Shown here: piece after piece, positions 1 to 6,402 of the stretch
How positions within the stretch are numbered: the stretch's first letter is position 1
Layout of the letters: every line of letters starts with the position of its first letter
Assembly: GCA_002841605.1 (NCBI GenBank)
Contig: PHAF01000065.1
Span: 1-10,363, forward strand
Length of the DNA stretch: 10,363 bases
Direction of reading: 5' to 3'
From: Firmicutes bacterium HGW-Firmicutes-10
Lineage (GTDB): Bacteria > Bacillota_I > Bacilli_A > Erysipelotrichales > Erysipelotrichaceae
Made by a program: the position numbers and the translations under genes
Notes under the pieces: generated by a model
What the model was told of the DNA's origin: nothing
Seen by the model: only the letters and a program-made list of their open reading frames with translations
Databases searched by the model: none

Positions 1-840
1 TATTCGGATATCCACGGATATAGGTATCGTCTGAATGCATATCGTCAACGTGGTAGATATGCACTTGCCATGCGCTTATTGAACAATCACATCCCAACCA
101 TCGAAGAACTCGGTCTTCCAGATGTTTTGAAAGATTTGGCTATGGAACCCCGAGGATTGATCCTCGTAACCGGTCCGACAGGCTCAGGCAAGTCCACCAC
201 ACTAGCCGCTATGATGGATCATATCAACATTAACAAGCCTTGCCATATCATCACATTGGAAGATCCAATAGAATATGTACACGAATCTAAGGTAAGTTTA
301 GTCAATCAGCGGGAAATCCATCACGATGCCAAGGGATTTCAGGAAGCGTTAAGATCAGCACTTCGTGAAGACCCAGATGTCATCCTTGTAGGGGAGATGC
401 GTGACCATGAAACCATCAGTTTAGCATTGACTGCGGCAGAAACAGGGCACTTAGTATTATCTACATTGCATACCATCGGTGCTCCGGCAACAATTGACCG
501 TATCATTGACGTATTCCCGCCACACCAACAACCCCAAATCCGCACCCAATTAGCCGGAACATTGAAAGGGGTCATCTCTCAGGCACTTCTTCCGAGAATG
601 GATAATACCGATCGGATCGCTTGCCACGAAATCATGCTTATGACAGACGCTATTGGGAATCTTATTCGTGAAAACAAGATTTTCCAAATAAACACAGCGA
701 TTCAAACCGGTATGAGATTTGGAATGCAGACATTCGAAGCCAACTTGGCAAGACTCGTGGTCGATCAAACCATTTCCCACGCCACCGCCCAAGACATCAC
801 CAGTAATCCTGAGTTACTGAAACGCTTATTAGGACGGTAA
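1..840 (+). CDS. pilT: PilT-type type IV pilus retraction ATPase (5' end outside window)
   Basis: Hexameric secretion-superfamily ATPase that powers pilus retraction (twitching motility, DNA uptake) at the cytoplasmic base of the pilus. The reading frame is open from base 1 and runs 279 codons to TAA, so the ATG at 70 is internal. The residues before it (RLNAYRQRGRYALAMRL) match the PilT N-terminal domain, and about 70 N-terminal residues are probably missing. Visible motifs: Walker A GPTGSGKST (from base 172), Asp box ITLEDPIEY, Walker B region DVILVGEMRD, His box HLVLSTLHT, and near the C terminus AIGNLIREN followed by QINTAIQTGMRFGMQTFE. That last block is the hallmark that separates PilT from the assembly ATPase PilB/GspE. 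In family members it usually reads AIRNLIRE, so the Arg-to-Gly change is noted. The gene lies 84 bp upstream of a prepilin gene, which supports a pilus role. Family assignment is firm; which PilT paralogue it is remains open. Confidence 0.93.
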   Translation, partial: YSDIHGYRYRLNAYRQRGRYALAMRLLNNHIPTIEELGLPDVLKDLAMEPRGLILVTGPTGSGKSTTLAAMMDHININKPCHIITLEDPIEYVHESKVSLVNQREIHHDAKGFQEALRSALREDPDVILVGEMRDHETISLALTAAETGHLVLSTLHTIGAPATIDRIIDVFPPHQQPQIRTQLAGTLKGVISQALLPRMDNTDRIACHEIMLMTDAIGNLIRENKIFQINTAIQTGMRFGMQTFEANLARLVVDQTISHATAQDITSNPELLKRLLGR

Positions 841-851
841 AAATGAATATT

Positions 852-876
852 CAATATGCATAGAAAATGCATATTG
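852..876. repeat. Perfect 10-bp inverted repeat (hairpin) before the pilin promoter
   Basis: CAATATGCAT (852-861) and ATGCATATTG (867-876) are perfect reverse complements around the loop AGAAA. There is no T-tract after it on the plus strand, so it is a poor intrinsic terminator for pilT. Its right end overlaps the first three bases of the pilin -35 box. It could be an mRNA-end-protecting hairpin, a processing site, or a protein-binding site. Confidence 0.6.
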
Positions 877-902
877 ACAAATCATGTCAATTGTAGTTAA
901 AT
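874..902 (+). promoter_or_regulatory. Probable sigma-A promoter of the prepilin gene
   Basis: A consensus -35 TTGACA (874-879) is followed after 17 bp by TTAAAT (897-902), a 4/6 match to the -10 box. The predicted start is near 909, just before the AAAGGAG ribosome binding site and the ATG at 925, giving a leader of about 16 nt. An inverted repeat TTGACA-N5-TGTCAA (874-890) covers the -35 box and the upstream spacer, a typical position for a repressor operator. Confidence 0.5.
875..890. repeat. 16-bp palindromic motif, copy 1 (identical to 1342-1357)
   Basis: TGACAAATCATGTCAA contains the inverted half-sites TGACA and TGTCA separated by 5 bp. The identical 16 bases recur downstream of the pilin terminator at 1342-1357. 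Here it sits on the pilin promoter -35 region, so binding of a dimeric regulator is plausible (inference). Confidence 0.6.
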
Positions 903-924
903 TTACTTACAAAGGAGAAGAAAC

Positions 925-1266
925 ATGAAAAAATTATTGAACAAAAAAGGTTTTACTTTAATCGAATTAATCGTTGTTATTGCTATCATCGCTATTTTGG
1001 CTGCTATCTTAATTCCGGCATTATTGGATTATATTAATGAGGCAAACATTACTCGTCAGCAATCAAATGCACGCAGTGAATACTCAAGAGTTGTGCTTTT
1101 AGTAGCTACGAAGAACGAAGCTGCTCCTGCTAGCGGTGCAGCATTTGATGTTGGTGACGATTTGTCTTGTACAGCAACGATCACGGACGGAGTTGTTAGT
1201 GACTTTGTTTGTGAGAGTGACCTCGCAACATTCTCATATCCTGATTTCTCAGCTGATAGAAAATAA
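925..1266 (+). CDS. Type IV prepilin (short pilin-like protein)
   Basis: A 113-residue class-III signal (type IVa) prepilin. The leader MKKLLNKKG is followed by the processing site G9/F10 and the conserved FTLIELIVVIA core. Glu14 is the invariant E5 of the mature protein, needed for pilin assembly. Residues 10-32 form the hydrophobic N-terminal helix that anchors the subunit in the membrane before assembly and packs in the fibre core. Prepilin peptidase would leave about 104 residues, short for a major type IVa pilin and nearer the ComGC class. Two cysteines (Cys82, Cys96) in the C-terminal part could form the D-loop disulfide. The AAAGGAG site at 911-917 and the ATG at 925 fix the start. A promoter before it and a terminator after it suggest a separate, strongly expressed transcript, as for a main pilus subunit. 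Whether it is the major pilin, a minor pilin or a competence pseudopilin cannot be told here. Confidence 0.9.
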   Translation: MKKLLNKKGFTLIELIVVIAIIAILAAILIPALLDYINEANITRQQSNARSEYSRVVLLVATKNEAAPASGAAFDVGDDLSCTATITDGVVSDFVCESDLATFSYPDFSADRK

Positions 1267-1280
1267 TTGTTAAGATTTAT

Positions 1281-1305
1281 ACCCGGCCTCAGGAGCTGGG
1301 TTTTT
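1281..1305 (+). terminator. Rho-independent terminator of the prepilin gene
   Basis: ACCCGGC (1281-1287) pairs with GCTGGGT (1295-1301), seven pairs with one G-U, around the loop CTCAGGA. A run of T follows at 1301-1305. It lies 15 bp after the prepilin stop codon. Confidence 0.85.
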
Positions 1306-1341
1306 CTTTGTCATTGATGTCATTTTATAAGTGTTGTTTTG

Positions 1342-1357
1342 TGACAAATCATGTCAA
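1342..1357. repeat. 16-bp palindromic motif, copy 2 (identical to 875-890)
   Basis: Exact second copy of TGACAAATCATGTCAA, 37 bp after the prepilin terminator. Unlike copy 1, no convincing promoter or gene start follows it. As at copy 1, a short hairpin with a TGCATA-like arm lies nearby (1373-1385). It may be a second operator, the remains of a duplicated pilin promoter region, or chance similarity of AT-rich sequence, although 16 of 16 makes chance unlikely. Confidence 0.6.
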
Positions 1358-1430
1358 AAATTGATGATTTTTGCATAAAATATGCGATTTGTGTGCATTT
1401 AATTACATTGAACATTTGCTTGTTAGAAAT

Positions 1431-1463
1431 AGGCGGAACTGTATATCAGTTTCGCTTTTGTTT
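1431..1463 (+). terminator. Second terminator-like hairpin, no obvious gene before it
   Basis: GCGGAACTG (1433-1441) pairs with CAGTTTCGC (1447-1455), nine pairs with one G-U, around the loop TATAT. It can be extended by AG/TT at the base. A T-rich tail interrupted by single G bases follows (TTTTGTTTGTTTG). It may be a back-up terminator for the prepilin transcript or the 3' end of a small RNA from 1306-1455. Confidence 0.5.
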
Positions 1464-1897
1464 GTTTGATTTTATTCAAGTTCCTTATAGCTGAGTGCAT
1501 GCTTCAAGTTTAAGTGGTTAGCAAAATATTAATATGTATTACTAAATTTCACTTCTAAGCTAACTGCACTTCACAATATAAGTCTTAGTAACATTTCGAT
1601 TCACAATCGATGCAATGAATTAATTTGTTTACTGGCTTTTCATTTAAAAACTTGGTATTGCTTTTTTTGTCACTCTGGAATGATCAAACTTGAAGTTGCT
1701 AGGCACTTTCATGCTATGTATAAAAAGCAAACAACTCAGTTATAATCTGATATTGATCGACTTTCAGATTATGATTCTTTTTGAATACTTTAAGTTGTAT
1801 TACATTTGATCTTCTTTTTCTTTTCTTTTTAATTAAAACGTATATTTCTAACCGAAAACTAACCAGAACATGCGAGAATTCAGTGAAAGATATTAAC

Positions 1898-2128
1898 GGG
1901 AGGTGATCGATATTGATGAACAATCCATTGTCTACGGTTTGACAATTAGAGGATTAAGCATCATGAAGTTTCTTTGGTTATCATCTCGACAAGAGAAACA
2001 GACACCCCACATTACTGAAATTAAGTATTGAAGGATCGTTTGATTTCGATTGACTGGGATATTATAACCGAACAAGTGATGAATTATCCTTTGAAATATA
2101 TGAAATTGAAATCTTAAGCGGTTTATAA
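1898..2128 (+). pseudogene. Probable decayed small gene, unidentified
   Basis: A very strong Shine-Dalgarno GGGAGGTGATC (1898-1908) is followed by TTG/ATG at 1913/1916, but that frame (MNNPLSTV) stops after eight codons. Shifting one frame gives a protein-like stretch, IDEQSIVYGLTIRGLSIM (1912-1965), open to a stop at 2029. Shifting back into the original frame gives DKRNRHPTLLKLSIEGSF (1985-2038), then DFD, a TGA at 2051, then LGYYNRTSDELSFEIYEIE and a TAA at 2126-2128. The three pieces are collinear and look like one protein of about 70 residues broken by two frameshifts and one stop. I do not recognise the family. TGA is a genuine stop elsewhere in the window, so recoding to Trp is not a good explanation. 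The alternative is chance open frames; confidence is modest. Confidence 0.35.
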
Positions 2129-2187
2129 GTGTTGATTGTATCAAGCGGAGAATTATGAATTCTCAAAGAAAAGAAAGAGGATGTATC

Positions 2188-3054
2188 ATGAAAAAGACAT
2201 TTGTACTTGCATTGTTGTTACTCAGTTTGTTTGCATATAAAGTAAACGCAGCTCCTAATAGCGGATCATTGCCGGAAAATGGAGTTAAAGTTAATTTTAA
2301 TGAGAATGGTTCAGTTAATTCATTTGAAGGAGAAGGTTGGGTTCTTGATGAACAATCCGGAAGTTTGACCTTAACTAAAGGTGAAGTCGTTGTTACTTTA
2401 AGTGATTATGTGTTTAAAGATGGTGAATCAATTATCGGTTTCACTTGGATGATAGAAGGCGCTACTGCCGTTCTTTGGGTAAAACATGGAACAACCGCAA
2501 TATCTTATGGCGAAGGTACTTCTGGTGAATTTACGACCAGTGATGATAAAGCCGTAAGTAATGCTGTGTTCTTAATCGAAATAGTTGAAGATGAAGATGA
2601 AGAGCTAGACGATGAAGAAGAACAAGACGATGAAGACGAAGAGTTAGACGATGAAGAAGAACAAGACGATGAAGACGAAGAGTTAGACGATGAAGAAGAA
2701 CAAGATGACAAAGATGAAGAGTTAGACGATGAAGAAGAACAAGACGACGAAGATGAAGAGCTAGACGATGAAGAAGAACAAGACGATGAAGATGAAGAAT
2801 TAGACGATGAAGAGGAATTGGATGATGAAGATGAAGAATTAGACGATGAAGAAGAACTAGATGATGAAGATGAAGTCCTTGGCGATGGCGACGAAGATGA
2901 AGAAGAAAACGTCGAAGAAGAGGAAGATGAAGTATTAGGTGAAGATGAAGAGTCTCTGCCGGATACCTCAGATGCTTCCAGAGGGCTTGGATTGTTATTC
3001 GGATTATTTGGATTTATCTTGTTAATGGTTTCTAAGAAAAAATCGATTGCTTAA
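2188..3054 (+). CDS. Secreted acidic-repeat surface protein with LPDTS sortase signal
   Basis: A 288-residue cell-wall protein if started at ATG 2188, which follows AAAGAGGA with 6-7 nt spacing and opens a classic signal peptide. Residues 1-21 (MKKTFVLALLLL... ending VNA) carry a signal-peptidase I site before Ala22. Residues 22-133 form a beta-rich region with GATAVLWVKHGTTAISYGEG, which loosely recalls a module of Gram-positive surface proteins (weak). Seven tandem 13-residue units, DEDEELDDEEEQD or close variants, follow (from residue 135), then a degenerate acidic tail. Each unit has about 11 acidic residues of 13. The C terminus is a cell-wall sorting signal: LPDTS (257-261), a hydrophobic segment (about 266-281) and the KKK tail. 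LPDTS rather than LPxTG is the motif reported for the Bacillus subtilis YhcS (class D-like) substrate YhcR. No sortase gene is in the window. The ATG at 2155 with GCGGAG before it would add 11 residues (MNSQRKERGCI) and cannot be excluded. Function unknown; the acidic stretch probably acts as a stalk or cation-binding layer. Confidence 0.82.
   Translation: MKKTFVLALLLLSLFAYKVNAAPNSGSLPENGVKVNFNENGSVNSFEGEGWVLDEQSGSLTLTKGEVVVTLSDYVFKDGESIIGFTWMIEGATAVLWVKHGTTAISYGEGTSGEFTTSDDKAVSNAVFLIEIVEDEDEELDDEEEQDDEDEELDDEEEQDDEDEELDDEEEQDDKDEELDDEEEQDDEDEELDDEEEQDDEDEELDDEEELDDEDEELDDEEELDDEDEVLGDGDEDEEENVEEEEDEVLGEDEESLPDTSDASRGLGLLFGLFGFILLMVSKKKSIA
2590..2862 (+). repeat. Seven tandem 39-bp coding repeats (acidic 13-residue unit)
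   Basis: Units begin at 2590, 2629, 2668, 2707, 2746, 2785 and 2824. A partial eighth (DEDEVLGD) starts at 2863. Units 2 and 3 differ at one base, indicating recent duplication. Unit 4 has an Asp-Lys pair (gacaaa). Units 6 and 7 share EELD instead of EEQD and the codon gaa-tta. The unit length is a multiple of 3, so gain or loss of units keeps the frame. Copy number is therefore likely to vary between strains by slippage or unequal recombination. Confidence 0.93.
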
Positions 3055-3066
3055 TAACTAATGTGA

Positions 3067-3138
3067 AGCAGTAACATTGAGTTGAGACAATATTTCATGA
3101 AAATGAGGATTGTAAACTAAAGTGTAACTGCTTTTTTT
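3067..3138 (+). terminator. Possible terminator of the acidic-repeat gene
   Basis: AGCAGTAAC (3067-3075) pairs with GTAACTGCT (3124-3132), nine positions with one A-A mismatch, and is followed by seven T (3132-3138). The 48-nt inner part can fold locally (ACAAT/ATTGT and TTTCATGAAA). A long loop makes this weaker than a classic terminator; the hairpin at 3199-3234 may also serve this gene. Confidence 0.45.
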
Positions 3139-3198
3139 ATTGGGAGAATCATTTGGGATTTGTGTTCAAGAGGATATAAAACTTACGTTTGGACATAT

Positions 3199-3234
3199 AA
3201 AAAAACTTGGCTATATCACTATAACCAAGTTTTT
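3199..3234 (-). terminator. Terminator of the glycine cleavage operon, possibly bidirectional
   Basis: On the minus strand AAAAACTTGGTTATA pairs with TATAGCCAAGTTTTT, 15 pairs with one G-U, around a GTGA loop, and is followed by seven T. It lies 16 bp after the gcvPB stop codon. On the plus strand the same hairpin ends in five T, so it could also stop transcripts from the convergent acidic-repeat gene. Confidence 0.88.
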
Positions 3235-3250
3235 GTCTTATGTTCTGCCT

Positions 3251-4693
3251 TTATTCAGGCTTTCTGTACATCAGTATCGGACTTCTCGCCGCAAGCACAT
3301 CATCCACTCGTTTGACCGGGGTGGTCAACGGGGCATCTCTGAGTGCCTGACCGTCAGTCATTGCGATTTGATAGATGTCTCTGAATGTCTGAATCGCAAA
3401 GTCGAGGGTTTCCTTGCTTTCTGTTTCATTGGGCTCAATCATCAGAGCTTCATGAACGATTTGAGGGAAATACATCGTCGGCGGATGGATACCATAATCC
3501 AACAGAGCCTTCGATACATCCTTAGCGGATACATTGTATTCGTCTTTTTCTTTTTCCATCGAAACCACAAACTCATGCATGCATGTGCCCGGATATGCGA
3601 CGGTATAGAGATCGTTGAGTTTCTCCATCATGTAATTGGCATTGAGGACCGCATTCATCGAAGCTTCCTTGAGTCCGTCTCTACCCAACGATAGAATATA
3701 GGTCAGTGCACGGATATTGGTTAAGAAGTTGCCATAGAAGCTGCGCATCCGCCCGATGGTCGTATCCGCATCCTTTTTGATGGTGATTTCTTCGTTGTTT
3801 TTTTCTACTGTTCCATTCGGCAAGAAAGGTTCAAGGATCTTCTTGACACCCACCGGACCGGAACCCGGACCGCCACCACCATGCGGGGTAGAGAAGGTCT
3901 TGTGCAAGTTGAGATGCACGACATCAAATCCCATATCGCCCGGACGGGAAAGTCCCATGATGGCATTCAGGTTTGCGCCATCGTAATAGAGCAATCCGCC
4001 GGCATCGTGAACGATCTCGGCGATCTCTTTGATATTCTCATCAAACAGACCCAAGGTATTCGGGTTTGTTAACATCAGCGCTGCGGTTTTTTCACTGACC
4101 AGACTTCTTAGCTCGTCAATATCGACGCCGCCTTTTTCATTGGACTTAACACTGATGACCTCATAGCCCGCCATCGCTGCGGATGCCGGGTTGGTACCAT
4201 GGGCCGAATCAGGTACGATTACCTGAGTTCTTGCGGTGTCTTTACGCGACTGATGGTAAGCATTGATTAATAACATCCCGGTAAACTCGCCATGAGCACC
4301 GGCGGCCGGTTGAACAGTGAAGGCATCCATGCCGGTGACTTCACATAAACTCTGTTGTAAGTGCCACAGAGCCTTCAGGGCGCCGTTTACAGTGTGTTCA
4401 GGCTGTAACGGGTGTAGATGAGCAAAACCCGCTAAAGACGCTGTATCTTCGTTTAAACGCGGATTATACTTCATCGTACACGAACCCAACGGATAGAAAC
4501 CATTATCTACCCCGTGAGCTTTGCGTGACAGTCCGATGTAATGACGGACGATATCGATTTCCGCAACCTCTGGCAGTTGTAACGCAGACTCGCGGGTAAA
4601 CTCAGCATATACATCATCGCCATGCATTTGACTGACAGGCAACATCACACATCTTCTGCCTTCTCGGCTGGTCTCAAAAATCAATGTACTCAT
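3251..4693 (-). CDS. gcvPB: Glycine dehydrogenase (decarboxylating) subunit 2, P-protein beta
   Basis: The PLP-carrying half of the split glycine decarboxylase. With GcvPA it decarboxylates glycine and transfers the aminomethyl group to the lipoyl arm of GcvH. 480 residues, normal for the subunit. Visible motifs: FYPLGSCTMKYNP (67-79), QPAAGAHGEFTG (128-139), the PLP-ring and pyridine contacts around PDSAHGTNPAS (161-171) and LYYDGANLNA (235-244, Asp238), the Schiff-base lysine in LNLHKTFSTPHGGGGPG (Lys265), and the Gly-rich loop after it. The start overlaps the gcvPA stop as ATGA (4690-4693), with GAGGAGGT before it inside gcvPA, so translation is probably coupled and the two subunits made in equal amounts. 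It is the last gene of the operon, followed directly by a terminator. No missing catalytic residue is seen. Confidence 0.97.
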   Translation of the reverse strand: MSTLIFETSREGRRCVMLPVSQMHGDDVYAEFTRESALQLPEVAEIDIVRHYIGLSRKAHGVDNGFYPLGSCTMKYNPRLNEDTASLAGFAHLHPLQPEHTVNGALKALWHLQQSLCEVTGMDAFTVQPAAGAHGEFTGMLLINAYHQSRKDTARTQVIVPDSAHGTNPASAAMAGYEVISVKSNEKGGVDIDELRSLVSEKTAALMLTNPNTLGLFDENIKEIAEIVHDAGGLLYYDGANLNAIMGLSRPGDMGFDVVHLNLHKTFSTPHGGGGPGSGPVGVKKILEPFLPNGTVEKNNEEITIKKDADTTIGRMRSFYGNFLTNIRALTYILSLGRDGLKEASMNAVLNANYMMEKLNDLYTVAYPGTCMHEFVVSMEKEKDEYNVSAKDVSKALLDYGIHPPTMYFPQIVHEALMIEPNETESKETLDFAIQTFRDIYQIAMTDGQALRDAPLTTPVKRVDDVLAARSPILMYRKPE

Positions 4694-6003
4694 TTCGACA
4701 CCTCCTCTAACAAACGAAGCACGGTGTGTATTTCTTTGTCACTGACCGCCTCCGTCACACACCACAACATCGTGTGATCATCCAACGGCAATCCGGCTAG
4801 AATATCATGTTGTTCCAAGTGTTGGACGATCTTGCTGGTATGTACCGGTGTAGTCGTCACAAACTCATGGAAAAACGGTTGATGGAACTTCAGTTTAAAA
4901 TCCAAAGCAGATAACTGCTTCTGCAAGAAATGCGCTTTGTGATAGCACTGCGAAGCCACATCTTTAAGCCCTTGAGGACCCATCGACGTCAAATACATCG
5001 CCGCGGTCAAAGCGCAGTGCGCCTGATTGGAACACAGACTGCTCGACGCTTTCTCACGACGGATATGTTGTTCACGGGCTTGAAGCGTCAAGACGAATGC
5101 GCGCTTGCCATCAAGATCCAAGGTCTGACCGACGATACGACCCGGAAGTTTACGAACTATTTCATTGGTCGTAGCCATAAAGCCCAGATACGGCCCGCCG
5201 AAAGCAATATTCAAACCCAACGGCTGAGCTTCCCCGACCGCAATATCCGCACCGTAAGCACGAGGTTCTTTAAACAAAGCCAACGAAATCGGATTGACCG
5301 AAACGATCATCTTCGCCTTGGTCGTATGAACGACATCACTGATCGCCTGTGTGTCTTCCAAGATACCGTAATAATTGGGATGTTGAACGACGACGCAAGC
5401 CAAATCTTCTGATAGATTACTCTTTAACCATTCAAGATCCAGACGACCATCCTTCGAAGGAATGATTTCCACATCGATCGGAAGGTGCTGAGTATAGGTT
5501 TGAACCGTCATGATCGACTGAGGATCCAGGTTTGAGGATAGAAGGGCACGACGACGCTTTTTATCTACGGTCATATTGACCGCTTCCGCAACCGCACTGG
5601 CCCCATCGTATACCGAAGCATTCGATGCATCCATTCCGGTCAACTGACAAATCATGGTCTGATATTCAAAAATCGATTGTAAAATACCTTGGGAGAATTC
5701 AGCTTGATACGGTGTATAAGCCGTCACGAATTCTTCGCGGGAAGATAAATGTCTGACGACACTGGGAATCAGATGACGATAAGCTCCGGCACCACGCAAC
5801 ACCGTCGGAAAAACTTTGTTCTCCTTGGCATAGGCGGACATTCTTGCCATGACTTCAAACTCACTGATACCCGGCGGTAAATCCAACTCACGATTCAATC
5901 GAACGCTTTGAGGGATCGGTTTCAACAAGTCATTCCAAGTCTTACCGATTTCCTCCAACATTTTCAATTGTTCGCTTTTGGTATTAGGAACATATTGAGC
6001 CAT
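4690..6003 (-). CDS. gcvPA: Glycine dehydrogenase (decarboxylating) subunit 1, P-protein alpha
   Basis: The non-PLP-binding half of the heterotetrameric P-protein, equivalent to the N-terminal half of the fused GcvP. 437 residues, close to the usual 440-450. It opens with the family signature YVPNTKSEQLKMLEEIG (4-20). Then follow LRGAGAYRHLIPSVV (69-83), TAYTPYQAEFSQGILQ (94-109) and SNASVYDGASAVAEA (127-141), all characteristic of GcvPA. As expected for this subunit there is no LHKTF-type PLP lysine. ATG at 6003 follows GGAGGAG with about 4-5 nt spacing and lies 12 nt after the gcvH stop. The 3' end overlaps gcvPB by 4 nt. Confidence 0.96.
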   Translation of the reverse strand: MAQYVPNTKSEQLKMLEEIGKTWNDLLKPIPQSVRLNRELDLPPGISEFEVMARMSAYAKENKVFPTVLRGAGAYRHLIPSVVRHLSSREEFVTAYTPYQAEFSQGILQSIFEYQTMICQLTGMDASNASVYDGASAVAEAVNMTVDKKRRRALLSSNLDPQSIMTVQTYTQHLPIDVEIIPSKDGRLDLEWLKSNLSEDLACVVVQHPNYYGILEDTQAISDVVHTTKAKMIVSVNPISLALFKEPRAYGADIAVGEAQPLGLNIAFGGPYLGFMATTNEIVRKLPGRIVGQTLDLDGKRAFVLTLQAREQHIRREKASSSLCSNQAHCALTAAMYLTSMGPQGLKDVASQCYHKAHFLQKQLSALDFKLKFHQPFFHEFVTTTPVHTSKIVQHLEQHDILAGLPLDDHTMLWCVTEAVSDKEIHTVLRLLEEVSK

Positions 6004-6015
6004 TTCGCTCCTCCT

Positions 6016-6387
6016 TTATTCTGTCTGACTGCGATAAGCATCTGCATTGATCAGACGTTCTTTACCCGAAACTTCACCCAGCTTGACAAACCAGGCACCA
6101 TACGGATCGGTATTCAGTTTTTCCGGCGCATCCATCAATTCTTCATTGACCTCAAGGATCACACCCGAAACCGGCGCATACACATCCGAAACCGCCTTTA
6201 CCGACTCAACATCGCAAAAACGCTTCCCGCCTTCAACCTTATCTCCGACTTCCGGCAGGTTGACATAAACAAGATCTCCCAATTCATGTTGAGCGAAATC
6301 GGTGATACCGACCAACGCCGTACCATCTTCCAATAACTCGACCCACTCATGGGACTCGGTGTAAAACAAATGATCTAGAACTTTCAT
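6016..6387 (-). CDS. gcvH: Glycine cleavage system H protein (lipoyl carrier)
   Basis: Small mobile carrier whose lipoyl-lysine arm visits the P, T and L proteins in turn. 123 residues, near the usual 125-130. The lipoylation site is Lys64 in CDVESVKAVSDVYAP, at the same place as in characterised H proteins. The surrounding fold markers YTESHEWVE (9-17), GITDFAQHELGD (27-38) and NTDPYGAWFVKL (C-terminal region) are all present. AGGAGG (6397-6402) with 9-nt spacing supports ATG 6387; the gene is 15 nt after gcvT. Lipoate is probably loaded by the LplA encoded upstream in the same locus. This is a full canonical H protein, not a GcvH-like partner of macrodomain/sirtuin operons. Confidence 0.97.
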   Translation of the reverse strand: MKVLDHLFYTESHEWVELLEDGTALVGITDFAQHELGDLVYVNLPEVGDKVEGGKRFCDVESVKAVSDVYAPVSGVILEVNEELMDAPEKLNTDPYGAWFVKLGEVSGKERLINADAYRSQTE

Positions 6388-6402
6388 GGTTGAAATCCTC
6401 CT

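Larger units (their letters stand above)
1306..1897. other. AT-rich intergenic region without an intact gene
   Basis: About 590 bp with no open frame having both a start codon and a ribosome binding site. It holds the second copy of the 16-bp motif (1342-1357), a small GCATA/TATGC hairpin (1373-1385), a terminator-like hairpin (1431-1463) and a 9-bp inverted repeat ATAATCTGA/TCAGATTAT (1742-1750 and 1764-1772). Plus-strand frames open at about 1684-1815 and 1775-1903 encode hydrophobic, low-complexity peptides. They could be decayed membrane-protein sequence or simply chance in T-rich DNA. Confidence 0.6.

Noticed and set aside
1502..1695. 10-bp inverted repeat CTTCAAGTTT / AAACTTGAAG, 174 bp apart, as insertion-sequence ends
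   Set aside because: No transposase frame and no target-site duplication between or around the arms; a 10-bp match is expected by chance in AT-rich DNA of this size.
2051..2053. TGA read as tryptophan in the 2027-2128 frame
   Set aside because: lplA, lpdA and gcvPA end at TGA and Trp is TGG in all intact genes, so the standard bacterial code is used; a nonsense mutation is simpler.
1714..2144. Two minus-strand open frames of about 70 codons (1714-1923, 1932-2144)
   Set aside because: Both start with TTG, lack a Shine-Dalgarno sequence and look like low-complexity AT-rich translation. The plus strand gives the more protein-like reading of the same DNA.
2505..2711. Minus-strand Ser-rich open frame opposite the acidic repeats
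   Set aside because: It is the reverse-strand shadow of the GAA/GAT repeat codons, with no ribosome binding site and no separate conservation signal.
3140..3694. Plus-strand open frame of 184 codons over the 3' end of gcvPB
   Set aside because: Antisense shadow of gcvPB without a family motif; it also contains the gcv terminator hairpin.
6016..6387. GcvH-like protein of a macrodomain/sirtuin-lplA cluster
   Set aside because: The protein is a canonical H protein inside a full gcvT-H-PA-PB operon, and no macrodomain or sirtuin gene is present.
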